Source of the DNA: Rugalucina vietnamica
Taxonomy: Eukaryota; Mollusca; Bivalvia; Lucinida; Lucinidae
Assembly (NCBI GenBank): GCA_964017185.1
Contig: OZ024873.1
Location: forward strand, 46,734,760 to 46,798,759
Direction: 5' to 3'
DNA: 64,000 bases
Below the pieces are notes generated by a model, which was not told the DNA's origin, searched no databases, and saw only the letters and a list, made by a program, of their open reading frames with translations. Both the position numbers and the translations under genes were made by a program. Numbering within the stretch: the stretch's first letter is position 1; each line of letters begins with the position of its first letter. Positions 52,882-64,000 of the stretch are shown in pieces.

Positions 52882-53377
52882 TTTAAAGGAAGACATTTTG
52901 ATTATCATAATGAACATGAGAAAATGTTAACAAGTTCACATTAAAACAATGTGTACATCCCCACACATCTGAAAACTGAATCTGAATAAAACTAATTAAC
53001 AAACTACACAAATATATACATGATGGTTATATTAATAGGTTTACAATACACATACTAGAACCACGCTATGCCATGTTTATACCACATGTTAGTCCCAAAT
53101 ACTTGGCCTCACCTACTGTCAAACTAAACGAGGTGCATATTCTGAAAACATGTTTTTGAAGTTTCTATCAGGTCCAAGTAAATCCAACTGTGGAGCCACA
53201 GAAAATGAGATTTGGGCAGTACAGAAATTATTTATCTCTGTAGCAAAACCTAATGCTCTTACCAGCTACATGCTTAAAACAGCACAGCTGATTTCCACCT
53301 TGTTGTTTTGCCTAAGGTTTACTAACATGGTTCATATAAACATGTCTTAACACAGTTAGGCCCATTACATCTTGCAC
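52882..53377 (-). other. Probable 3' UTR/flank of the acidic-protein gene
   Basis: Follows the stop of the acidic protein on the minus strand. No clear AATAAA is seen on that strand here, so the 3' end is not placed. No other feature is recognised. Confidence 0.35.
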
Positions 53378-56300
53378 TCATTCAGCTTCAGTTTCTTTCA
53401 CTTTCGCGTCTTCGTCAGACTCCATATCATAGAAAGCCTCACTGTCATCCGCGGAATCTTTATCTGGCGTAATCCTCTCCTTCTTACCCCCAGCTATGTC
53501 AGTTTCTCCCATAGATACATCTGCATCCTCAAATGTTTCTGTATCACTATCGTCCGACTGAGCCGACTCTTTACCAGTATCTTTGCCGTTCACCTGTGGT
53601 GGATCCTCAGTTTTACCGGCAATTTCTGATTCTGCTTGACTACTACTAGCAATTCCAGAGTCAGTTTGACTTTTCTCAGAGTCACTGGTTACTGATTCTT
53701 CTGTTGTCTCTTTTGGTTGTTCAGGTTCTTGTGTAGATTCTTTAATGGTTTCTATTTCTCGTTCTTCCTGAATATCATTTGTTGTTTCCTGATCCGTTTC
53801 CTTAGATGTAGCACTATCTCCTTCCGACTGAAAAACATAGATCACTGTTTCATCACCCAATATACATGAGATGCAACCAATTTCTACCATTGCAGATTGA
53901 TACAATTTCACAAGACATGACAAAATGGAGTGTGGTCACAATTCTGATCGACTGGATCAAGACGGACTTAAGGTTCAGAAGAGTTGGGTCAATCTGTTAA
54001 ATTCAACAAAATAGATTTATGTAGTTGATAGTTTTTCTTGCATCTTGACAATTTCACAAATCTCCCTGAAAATACCATTAACAACGTGAAAACTATCAAA
54101 AAGCGTGGAATCTCTTGAGCGTCAACCATTTTGTTTCTACAGAAAACATGACCTCATGTTGCAATGACATTGACAGATTTTAGCCAAACCCATGTTCAAA
54201 CAGCACATGAACATGGGCTTTGCTATTTGAACACGGCTTCTGACCCAATGGAAAATGGCTTCAAACAGCGATGCACATAGATATTTATGCAAGAATAAAT
54301 AATCATCGAATACAGAAATACATGTATCTGTGCAATGGCAACCTACCACGTCCTTTCCATCCTCTTCCACAGTGTTGGATAGCCCATCTGTTGGTTGTGG
54401 CTCATGCAGATCCTGGTCAGACTCCACGCCTTTGCCCTCCTGCACTGTCTCTGCACTGCTTAATGATGTCTCTCCTGTGATAGTGAAATGAAAAAGAAAG
54501 TAAATACAACGGTACCGTATTCTAGCAAGATGAATGATCGACTGATGAACATTTTGTGAAATGTACAACCATGGAGGCTTAGAATTAAGATTTTATGCCT
54601 CGGTCACAACTAGGGTTATCCTGGCAGTGATAGGATCTCATAAAAACATCTTTCACCGGTGAACCAATTTGCTAATTAAAGGGAGTAGCTATACCACTAT
54701 ACCATTGACATTGAGGTTTCCATATGGAAAATTGTCCTTTGCAACATATAAAATACCAGCATATCTAAAATTACTAAAGCATACAATGTCAAAGGTGATA
54801 GACTAAGTTATCATCCATATATTGTTTTTAGTTTAGTGATTTGATACTTTAGATCAAAGTCATATATGGAAAGTCAGTTATCCTAATAAAACTGTTCCTG
54901 GGCAAGAAATGATATTTGAGCCTGAGCGTGAGAAAACCAACAATTTGCATGGGCGAAAACAAAGACGCAGATCAGCTTCGCGGTAACCGCGAAGCTGATC
55001 AGCGTCTTTGTTTTCGCTACACGGATAGTACATTTCCTCCTCTACTTATTCCCAAATTTTCAAGATTCTGGGTTTCTTCTGTGACGGTACAGGCTGGTTT
55101 GTGTTGGACCTGGTCGGAAACCCAAATTGTTGGTTTTGTCATGCACAGGCTCATTTATGATGAAGTCTTCATTAAAGCATGTACCTGATCAGTGATGCCG
55201 AACATTCTACTCATGTGTGAGTGTGTTGTTGTTTTTTATTACATGTATTCATTTTAACATCCCTTTCAAGATTATTGCAGCCCATATGATATGGGCCAAT
55301 CAGTATGTGGGACGAAATGGGGAGAACCCCCAAGAAACACCATCTGGCACACCCGCAAGCAGAACTTGGCTTGTCTCACATGTGCCCCATGTGGGACTCA
55401 AACCCACACCAGACACAGCGGTCTAATGATCGAAAAGTAAGTGTGGTAATGAAATATCAGCACTCTTAACCACTCAGCCACGGGGGCCGCCTTATTACAG
55501 GTGTAGTACAACAAACATCATAAAATAAGTTCTCCCAAAGCTAGTTCAGATACCATGTTCGAGTTCAGTTATGAAATGGAGGACCCAACCCGACACTGCT
55601 GAATGCCCATGGTAAGGTGTGTTAAAAGTTAAAGAATAAACAAACAGCATTACAAATAAACTGCCATACCAAGCTTTACAGAAAAGGTGCTTAATAATGC
55701 AAGAGTATTGGCGCAAAGTCTAGTCTTTGCCAATATTTCCTATGAGACTACTAAACACCTTTCCTATGCAACACATATTCTAACAAAACAGACAACCAAA
55801 CAAAATTACACCAGGGGCCAGTTGTCTAAAATTACAATGTTTGAACAGTTCAAAATCTTGTCAAAACTTAAATAAGACTGAACCCCCCCACCCCCCTTTC
55901 AAAAACATGTACAAGCATTTATTTTACATGTATAACGCTTAATCTCAAGACCATTAATGGCCCCATTAGATTTTATGATGCTAGAACAACCAGATAAGGA
56001 GCGGTGTTGGTGAGCAGTTGTGGGTTCTCATTGCAATAGGGGATGCATATACCATGACATTTCTCAATTATAGTCTCTGAATTTTCAGCACAGCAACCTG
56101 ACCCTCCTGATCTGTTCTTCTGATTAACAACAAAAACACAAACATTTTAAACAAAACAATTGTAAGCTGCAAATAACAAATGTAAGCTGCAAATTAAAGC
56201 ATGCAACATAGGTTAGTACAAGCAAGGGTTAGTACATAGACAAGCTGAAACTGTAAACATAACGAAAACTTGCCCATGCAATATACAGAGATTTTTTTCA

Positions 56301-59300
56301 CATGTAAAATTTGAAAATTTCATGAGAAAAAAAATTGATATTTTTCTTATTTTTGCTCGAAACATAGATTGTGGGTACACGTTAGAACCGCCTCGCCGAG
56401 GCGGTTCTAACGAGTACCCACAATCTATGTTTTGGAGCAAAAATAAGAACCAGAGGACCAATGGTCCTGTAAACGCTCACCTGAGTCTGCTGCATATACC
56501 AATAAACATGTTTGAATATTATGGTATTTAACCCCAGTGCAGGGGCAGATGAAGCCCTTGGGCCGTTTTCTTTTTTCAGAATAATCAATATTCTGTCCAT
56601 GGATGCTTCACGCCAAGTTTCATTAAAATCAATCTATTGGTTTCAGAGAAGAAGATATTTGAAGGGTTTTTACCATATATGGGCATGGTGGCCATCTTGG
56701 TCATGTGACTTAGATTATTAATATATACATTGGTTCCCCCATCCTATAGATGCTTCACATAAAATTTGGCTTCAATTGGCCAAGTGGTTTTAGAGGAGAA
56801 GATGTTTGAATATTATGGTAATATACATGTATATTGCCCCGGGGTGTGGACATATGAGCCCTTAGGTCCATTTTTTTTTCAGAATCATTAATATTTAGTC
56901 CTACTACCCATTTCCTGCAAGATTTTCACCTCAAATGACTTTTTAAAAGTTTTCCCCATTCCAATGCATTGGCGACCTATGTTGACCTTGTCGTAAAATA
57001 GGTCAAGGTCACCACAGGGTCATGATTTATATACACATTGTAGTACTTCAGCCATTGGTGATTCATACCAAGTTTCTTTGAAATCGGTCCGCAAAATGCG
57101 GAGAAGAAGATTTTTGAAGGGTTTTTACTATATATGGGCATGGCAGCCATCTTGGTTATGTGAACTAGATAATTTATATATACATCAATTCCCCCATTCC
57201 ATAGATGCTTCACATACAATTTGGCTTTGATTCGCCAAGCGGTTTCAGAAAAGAAGATGTTTGAATATTATGGTAATATACATGTATATTGCCCCGGGGT
57301 GGGGGCAGATGAGCCCCTGGGGTCCAATTTTTTTCAGAATCATTAATATTCAGTCCTACTGCCCATTTCCTGCAAGACTTTCACTTTAAATGACATTTTA
57401 AAAGTTTTCCCTATTCAAATGCATTGGCGATCTATGTTGACCTTGCCGTAAAATAGGTCAAGGTCATCACAGGGTCATGATTTATACGCACATTGTAGTA
57501 CTTCAGCCATCGTTGCTTCATGCCAAGTTTCTTTGAAATCGATCCACCTGTTCTGGAGAAGAAGATTTTTGAAGGGTTTTTACCATATATGGGCATCGAG
57601 GCCATCTTGGTCATGTGACCTGGATTATTTATATATACATTGATTACCCCTTCCTATTGATGCTTCACATAAAATTTGGCTTTGAGTGGCCAAGCGGTTT
57701 CAGAGGAAATGATGTTTGAATGATAGTTCGTCTCTCACTAATGAGAAAGACCATCATTATTTCTTGAATAGTGCTGATGTGTGTTGGTGAGTTCTTTGAT
57801 GGCCGACTAGGCCAATTCTGGCTCTAAACTGTCGGTTGCAAGTAGAGCAAGTCAATGTCATAGAGTCTGATGGTGGCACATTTGTTTTGGCTTTGCGCTC
57901 TCTTCGCTTTCTTTCAGCTTCACAGATTCTCTTCTTTTCATAAAGAGCTGCTCCTTTGTTGATGAGACCTCGCCACTTTGATCGCTCCTGTGCAGTCTGT
58001 TCCCAGGACCCCATTGGTATTTCGAAATCCTTCAGAGAGGCTTTGAGGGTGTCTTTGTAGCGTTTCTTCTGGCCACCTTGAGAGCGCTTTCCCTCCTGTA
58101 GTTCTCCATAGAAAACTTTCTTTGGAAGTCGCGCATCAGGCATTCTTATAACATGGCCAGTCCATCTTAGCTGTGCTAGCTTTAAGACTGTATGCATGCT
58201 TTGCATCCCTGCTTTCGTCAGGACCTCTGTGTCTGGAATCTTGTCCTGCCACTTGATTTTTAACAACTTTCTCAAACAGCTTCAGTGGAAATGGTTAAGT
58301 CTCTTTGCATGGCGTTGGTATACTGTCCAGGTCTCACATGCATACAAGAGGGTTGGCAGTACCACAGCCTTGTAGACTTTCAGCTTGGTGTCAAGCTTGA
58401 TTCCATTTCGCTCCCAGACATTTGCACGGAGTCGTCCGAATGCCACACTAGCCTTTGCAATTCTGGCAGTGATCTCATCATCAATATGCACTGCTCTGGA
58501 GAGAGTGCTTCCCAGGTAGGTGAACTTGTCAACAACTTTCAGTTTTTGCCCATTCACAGTGATGGTTGGTTCATTATATGGCTTTCCGGGCGCTGGTTGG
58601 TGTACAACCTCTGTCTTTTTTGTGCTGATTGTGAGATCATAGTTATCACATGACTGTGAGACTTGATCCATGGCTCTTTGCATTTTTGCCTCTGTGCTGG
58701 CATTCTTATCCATATCATCTGCATAGAGAAGCTCATCTAGCACATCAGTCTGGACCTTAGTTTTGGCTTGCAACCTTCTGAGGTTGAATATGTTGCCATC
58801 AAAACGGTACCTGATTGGAAAACCAGTGTCACTGTCCTGAAAAGCATCCATAAGCATGGCAGAAAACATCATGCTGAACAGTGTTGGTGCCAGAACACAG
58901 CCTTGTTTGACCCCATTTGTTACTTCAAATGGTTCAGAGAACTCTCCATTATTTTGCACACGTGCCTGCATGCCATCATGAAACTGCCGCACCATTGCTA
59001 TGAATCTGGGTGGACAGCCAAACTTGGCCATGATTTTCCAGAGTCCATCACGACTAACAGTGTCAAAAGCTTTGGTGAGGTCAACAAACGTCATGTATAG
59101 ATCTACATTCTGTTCTTGGCATTTCTCCTGAAGCTGTCTTGCTGTGAATATCATGTCTATTGTCCCTCTGTCTTTTCTGAATCCACATTGACTTTCTGGG
59201 ATAAGTCCCGTCTGATCAAGATGAACATTCAGACGATTCAACAGAATTTTTGCAAGTATCTTCCCAGCAATTGATAGGAGGGAGATGCCTCTGTGATTGT

Positions 59301-62300
59301 CACAGACTTGAAGATTTCCTTTCCGCTTGTATAGGTGGATTATGGATGCATCCTTAAATTCTTGTGGGATAGCCTCCTTTCTCCACATACAGTGAAACAA
59401 CTCTGTCAGTTTCTCTGCCATGGGTAGCCCCCCAGCCTTGTAAACTTCGGCAGGAATTGCATCTGCACCTGGGGCTTTGCCAGATGATAGTTGTTGAACT
59501 GCTTTTCTTGTTTCCGTGACAGTAGGAAATTCATCTAACAGAACATTGCACTCTATCTGTGGAAGTCTGTCAATTGCATCCTCATTGATGCTTGATGGTC
59601 GATTAAGCACACTATTGAAGTGTTCTGCCCACCTTTCCAAGATAGCTTCTTTATCTGTGAGAAGAGTGTTTCCATCTGCACTGAGCAATGTGGTGGCTCC
59701 AGAACTCTTTGGACCATAAATGGTTTTCAGTGCATCATGAAATTTCTTCATGTCCTTTCTATCCGCAAAAGACTGAATTTCTTCTGTTTTCTTCCTCAGC
59801 CAGGAATCTTGCATGTCCCTAAGCTTGGTCTGGATTGTCTTACAAATGTTGCTGTAGGCTCACTAGGCTGCTTTCTTTGATACTGAGCTAGTATCATTTT
59901 GATGTGCCTTGTGCAATCGGTGCTTTTCTTCAAGAAGCCTCTGAATTTCGTCATCATTCTCATCAAACCAGTCTTGATGTTTGCGAGATGGATGGCCTAA
60001 GGTGCTTGCAGCTGAAGAAAGAACTGTTTTATGGAAAACTGTCCAGTTTTCTTCGGGGTCCTCTGAACTGAGATTCATTGCATCCAGTTGGTTGCAAATG
60101 TCTGTTAAGAAATCTTGTCTCATGCTGTCTTTATTCAGCTTTGAGACATCCAGTCTCTTAGGAGCTTTCTTGCCTTGAGGTCGCCTCGCAGGCTGTATTC
60201 TTAGGTTGAGTTTGCTGACAACCAGTCTATGATCTGTCCAGCAGTCTGCACCACACATAGTCTTTGTCACTTTAACATCCTGCCTGTCTGTTCTCCGCAC
60301 TATGACATAGTCTATGAGATGCCAGTGTTTGGAACGGGGATGCATCCAGGATGTTTTGTTCCTATTAGGTAGACGGAAGACTGTGTTGGTGATTAGAAGG
60401 TCATGTTCAGCACACTTCCTGAGAAGCAAGAGACCACTGCTGTTGCACTTTCCAACCCCTTCTGGACCTATAACTCCTTCCCAGGTCTGGTGGTCTGTAC
60501 CCACTCTGGCATTAAAGTCGCCAAGAAGGATAAGCTTGTCTGTGCGGGGTGTTGCAGAAATAACATTGTCTAGGTCATCATAGAACTTGTCCTTGACCTC
60601 ATCTGGATTGGTCATTGTGGGTGCATAAGCACTGACAATAGTTGCATGTTTATTGCCTGACAGAGGAAGTCTCAATGTTACCATAGTAACATAGTAATTA
60701 AATGTTTTGTATTTTTTGACTACAATGTTTGAATATTATGGTAATATACATGTATATTGCCCCGGGGTGGGGGCATATGAGCCCCTGGGGTCCAATTTTT
60801 TTCAGAATCATTCATATTCAGTCCTACTGACCATTTCCTGCAAGACTTTCACTTTAAATGACTATAAATGACATTTTAAAAGTTTTCCCCATTCAAATGC
60901 ATTGGCGACCTATGTTGACCTTGCCGTAAAATAGGTCAAGGTCATCACAGGGTCATGATTTATATACACATTGTAGTGCTTGAGCCATCGATGCTTCATG
61001 TCAAGTTTCTTTGAAATCGATCCACCTGTTCTGGAGAAGAAGATTTTTGAAGGGTTTTTACCATATATGGGCATCGCGGCCATCTTGGTCATGTGACCTA
61101 GATTATTTATATACACATTGATTACCCCTTCCTATTGATGCTTCACATAAAATTTGGCTTTGATTGGCCCAGCGGTTTCAGAGGAGAAGATGTTTGAATA
61201 TTATGGTAATATACATGTATATTGCCCCGGGGTGGGGGCATATGAGCCCCTGGGGTCCAATTTTTTTCAGAATCATTAATATTCAGTCCGACTGCCCATT
61301 TCCTGCAAAACTTTCACTTTAAATGACTTTAAATGACATTTTAAAAGTTTTCCCCATTCAAATGCATTGGCGACCTATGTTTACCTTGCCGTAAAATAAG
61401 TCAAGGTCATCACAGGGTCATGATTTATATACACATTGTAGTGCTTGAGCCATCAATGCTTCATGCCAAGTTTCGTTGAAATCAGTCCACCGGTTCTGGA
61501 GAAGAAGATTTTTGAAGGGTTTTTACCATATATGGGCATGGCGGCCATCTTGGTCATGTGACCTGGATTTCTTATATACACATTGGTTCCCCCTTCCTAT
61601 AGATGCTTCATATAAAATTTGGCTTTGGTTGGCCAAGCGGTTTCAGAGAAGAAGATCTTTGAAATTGTGGACGGACGGACGGACGGACGCCGGATCATGG
61701 CCATCCTATAAGCTCACCTTGTGAGCCTAACGGCTCACGTGAGCTAAAAATAGGTATACCCTAACATACCCCATTTTTACTATATAAAAGTGGGGTTTAA
61801 GGGGGTATTCATTGCACAGACATGTTTTCCTGATGACAAGCTGTACACAAGAACTCTGTAAAACAATTATGGTCAACACTTTTGTGGTTTGGAATCCACT
61901 GCAAAGCCCTTTAAAATAATAAAATGTCTAAAATTTACAGAGTTCAGGTTTTTTCTTTGCAACAAAAGGGGTCGGGAACAGATCAAAACTGAATTCATGC
62001 CCATTCCACAGTTGAACATCATGCATAAGTAGCTCTGTATACCTTCTACAGTTACATCAGGTCTGGATTGATCTGTTATGTTGGCTTCATTAGTCTCAAC
62101 ATTAGTTGGATCATTGACGTTTGTTGGATCAAAGCCTCTTATTGGATCATAGGCTTCTGTCGGACATTCAGATATCACATCTTCTATACTGAACTTGGAG
62201 AAGTCATCCAACACTTTCAGTTCTTCGATGTTTGCACTATTTTCATCATCCACTTTCCCTTCACATACTATATCTTGAAGCTCTGACAGGAGTGAGGCTA

Positions 62301-64000
62301 CTTCTTCAATGATATCACCTGGTACAGAACTATCTGTTATCTGTCCTCCTACAGCTCCATCTACTTCATATTCTGGTTTCATCATATCACCTTGGTCATC
62401 ATCAGCTGTTGAAAAACTTTCTTCTCCATCAGTAGCATCTAATGGTTGACCCTCATCAAGATCTGTCTTAACTTCTTCATCTGTATTTACAATATTATCA
62501 TTTTGTTCTTCCTTCTGCATGTCTGTAAGTTCTACATCAAACTGCTCTTGTTTGGTTACATTTTCATCATCAGACTCAACAGTTTGCTTATCTAACTTAG
62601 GCTCTATTTTTAATGGAGTTAATACAATGGTAGAATACTGTCCAAGAATATCCTCTTCTTCCTTCTGCTTTTGCAGTAGTGTGATCTCTTCTGTACCAGC
62701 CTGATTCAGCTCTGTAGATCCTTCTTCACTTACATCTGCATCAAGATCACTTGTCTCCTTGTCTGACTGTTCATTCTGTTTCAAATCCTGTGATTTTTCA
62801 ACACTTATTCCTTGCCAAAGGTCATCAATCTGTGCACGGTTTAAATGATCTTCTGCATCTGGTGCCACTTCAAATACTTCAGCACTTTTCTCTACATTTT
62901 CAACTTCAACTGCCTCTTGCTGGGCATCGGGCAGGGGTTCTTTTATTTGTTGGCAGTCATAGCAAGCATAAAAAGAAAATTCCGATGAGCAGCCAGTTGT
63001 GTCTAGGAAAGAAGACATGTCAGATCCACAACTCTCACAAATACCACCCAAACTGTCTTTCCTAGATTCTATAACATTTCTAAATACCCTCTCACCGAGT
63101 TCATTCACCAATATGTTACTGTCTGGTGTGTTTTGGAAAGTTGAGTCAGATAAACTTGGATGGGTCATGGCTGTTACATTTGTTAAACTGCTGTCTACAT
63201 AATCTGTTGCTTCATCATCCGACTGGAAAATCTCATCATTTTCTACATCTATCTGTTTGATTTGCTTGCTTACTTCAACTTCAAGCGTATCAACTTGAAA
63301 ATCTCCTTCAACAGTTTCCTTAACCGAATCAAATTTGTCTTCAGTTTCTTTTGCATTTTCCAAATTGTTTTCATTGTCTCTATCATGCTTATATTCTGTT
63401 TGGTCTAGTTTCAGTTCATTTACATTCTCATCAATGCTTACATTTTCAAGTGCAATATCCGTCTTTGCTTCCACATTAAACTGTTCTTCCCTCTTCTCAT
63501 TTTTAGAGTCAAGAAGATCACTCATTTCGTTTTCAATGTCAAGGTCTATTTTCAGTTCTTTCTCAATCTGATTGCCTGAAGAATTATCAGTTTGTACTTC
63601 AATACAGGTAGTAGTTTTTGTTGGTACTTCAAATGCTGATTCTGTTTGTACTTCAACAGCTGTTTCAGCTTCTATACTACTTTCAGAGGTTAAATCTGTT
63701 TCAACAGCTTTTTCCAGCTGATCCTTCCTATCATCTGTGCCAGTCTCAACTGTTTGCTCAAGACCTAAGTTTTCTTCAACTATTTGACCATGCATGTTTG
63801 TTTCATTATCATCATCTAACTTAGCTTTAGCAACATTTTCAATGAGATTCTCGACATACTGTTTGGAAAACTCCTCTAGATCAGCTTCTTCTGTTTGAGC
63901 TGCTTCAGCTGCCTCATCCCTGCTTATGTTCTCAGTCTCTGTCAAGCCTACATAAGCACCAGTATCTTCACCTTCATCTGCTGTTTCTGTATCACTCTTG
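53378..64000 (-). CDS. Large acidic, Glu/Asp/Ser/Thr-rich protein (C-terminal part), runs off the window
   Basis: Three exons on the minus strand: at least 64000-62043, then 54474-54347, then 53827 to the stop at 53378-53380. All junctions have GT/AG and compatible phases (VTVEG|ETSLS; GKDV|SEGD), giving at least 844 residues with an open 5' end. The product is extremely acidic and probably disordered. Visible elements: an amphipathic stretch [12 protein letters not shown] (63823-63858) with pairs of hydrophobic residues every four positions; two EVQT(E/D) motifs (about 63640-63654 and 63586-63600); a four-cysteine CESC...CYDC pair (about 62950-63045) that could bind zinc; and a C-terminal tail of acidic Ser/Thr clusters ([26 protein letters not shown]) fitting casein kinase 2. 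No family is recognised. Intron 1 (7.6 kb) contains MITE, SINE, family A and LINE insertions; intron 2 is 519 bp. Confidence 0.75.
54917..55153. mobile_element. MITE family D, copy 9
   Basis: TGAGCCTGAGCGTGAGAAAA at the left, perfect GATCAGCTTCGCGGTAACCG palindrome, GGTTTGTGTTGGACCTGGTC and a decayed right end ending GGCTCA. It lies in intron 1 of the acidic-protein gene. Confidence 0.75.
55222..55491 (-). mobile_element. tRNA-derived SINE, copy 2
   Basis: The minus strand begins GGCGGCCCCCGTGGCTGAGT, GGTTAAGAGTGCTG, then after a short insert GTGTGGGTTTGAGTCCCACA as B box, CAAGCCAAGTTCTGCTTGCG, and a T/A-rich 3' tail. Better preserved than 47362-47604 and sharing the same body. Confidence 0.7.
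55492..56264. other. Intronic stretch without recognised features
   Basis: Part of intron 1 of the acidic-protein gene. It has short homopolymers (CCCCCCCACCCCCC near 55880) and no exon or repeat that I can support. Confidence 0.35.
57722..60724 (-). mobile_element. Non-LTR retrotransposon (LINE), 5'-truncated, with 10-bp target duplication
   Basis: Flanked by exact direct repeats ATGTTTGAAT (57712-57721, 60725-60734) taken from a family A unit. On the minus strand it encodes the second half of an EEP endonuclease, a reverse transcriptase and a C-terminal zinc-finger region. The 5' end is truncated inside the endonuclease, with about 40 bp of unrelated filler (60685-60724), as often seen after target-primed reverse transcription. 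The 3' end has no poly-A and finishes after a TCTCATTAGTGAGA hairpin. The clade is not assigned with confidence. Confidence 0.85.
57757..60684 (-). pseudogene. LINE ORF: endonuclease (partial), reverse transcriptase, C2H2 tail
   Basis: One reading frame covers the whole element. 60684-59863 has the back half of an EEP endonuclease ([32 protein letters not shown]). 59814-58282 has the reverse transcriptase: [53 protein letters not shown] and the catalytic LLYADDMD, then TYLGSTLSR and LLYACETW. 58275-57757 has [11 protein letters not shown] and [20 protein letters not shown]. Three in-frame stops interrupt it: adjacent TAG TGA just after the endonuclease part (about 59860-59865) and TGA at 58282-58284. 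There are no frameshifts, so the copy is fairly young but cannot make full protein. The missing N-terminal endonuclease half makes it dead on arrival. Confidence 0.85.

Larger units (their letters stand above)
56450..61747 (+). mobile_element. Family A tandem-repeat element interrupted by a LINE
   Basis: 5' CCAGAGGACCAATGGTCCTG with GCTCACCTGAG. Units of about 455 bp have GGCCATCTTGG blocks at about 56690, 57150 (AGCCATCTTGG), 57600, 61080 and 61545. Then come the GGACGGACGGACGG microsatellite (61669-61690), CATCCTATA and the bulged AGCTCACCT.../...GTGAGCT hairpin with final TAA. A non-LTR retrotransposon (57722-60724) splits one unit. Confidence 0.8.
56265..61842. mobile_element. MITE family E, copy split by a family A insertion
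   Basis: The left part 56265-56449 has TTGCCCATGCAATATACAGA, the GAACCGCCTCG palindrome and GGAGCAAAAATAAGAA. The right part 61748-61842 resumes AAATAGGTATACCC..., CCCATTTTTACTATATAAAA, and ends at GACATGTTTTCC. The two parts line up end to end with the uninterrupted copy at 18884-19157 read in reverse. Everything between is family A. Confidence 0.75.

Overview
The window looks like a gene-sparse, AT-rich stretch of a bivalve mollusc nuclear genome. Spliced genes with GT-AG introns sit in kilobases of dispersed repeats, including the long tandem repeat whose units carry a 'GCCATCTTGGTCATGTGACC'-type block common in bivalve assemblies. I infer a bivalve from this repeat content and the protein families; the species cannot be named.

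Host genes. (1) A plus-strand copine/RGLG-type von Willebrand A protein is reconstructed from five phase-compatible exons (685-7890). (2) A secreted-type leucine-rich-repeat protein lies on the minus strand (2875-4116), wholly inside intron 3 of gene 1. (3) A minus-strand tetraspanin of eight coding exons (12762-24382) converges on gene 1. A GC-rich exon at 27869-28100 joins it in phase and would add about 81 residues to the N-terminus. (4) A minus-strand, very acidic protein (53378 to beyond 64000) has three visible exons, and its 7.6 kb intron is packed with mobile elements.

Mobile DNA. Positions 32362-40044 hold one uninterrupted 2560-codon reading frame of a Helentron-type rolling-circle transposon: candidate cysteine protease, zinc-binding region, HUH Rep, Pif1-like helicase and a C-terminal EEP endonuclease. 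Decayed copies of its 5' part lie beside it. Three families of non-autonomous elements (called A, B and C here) have unrelated internal tandem units but the same end plan: a short 5' palindrome followed by a sub-terminal motif, then long tandem units, a GACG/AACG-type microsatellite, a CTATA box and a 3' bulged hairpin ending in TAA or similar. One family A copy disrupts an identifiable element and gives direct evidence of insertion without target duplication. Also present are a 3 kb non-LTR retrotransposon nested in family A, which is nested in a palindromic MITE, which lies in an intron; a 2.8 kb Harbinger-like element with a smaller one inside; several palindromic MITE families; tRNA-derived SINEs; and a 39-bp satellite of about 2 kb.

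Layout: 1-7890 copine-like gene with nested LRR gene; 7891-12270 gene-free convergent spacer; 12270-28100 tetraspanin with repeat-filled introns; 28100-32361 gene-free repeats; 32362-41530 Helentron and fragments; 41530-43791 family A array; 43900-46620 satellite; 46620-53377 dispersed repeats; 53378-64000 acidic protein gene. No functional tRNA, rRNA, CRISPR or retroviral element was recognised.
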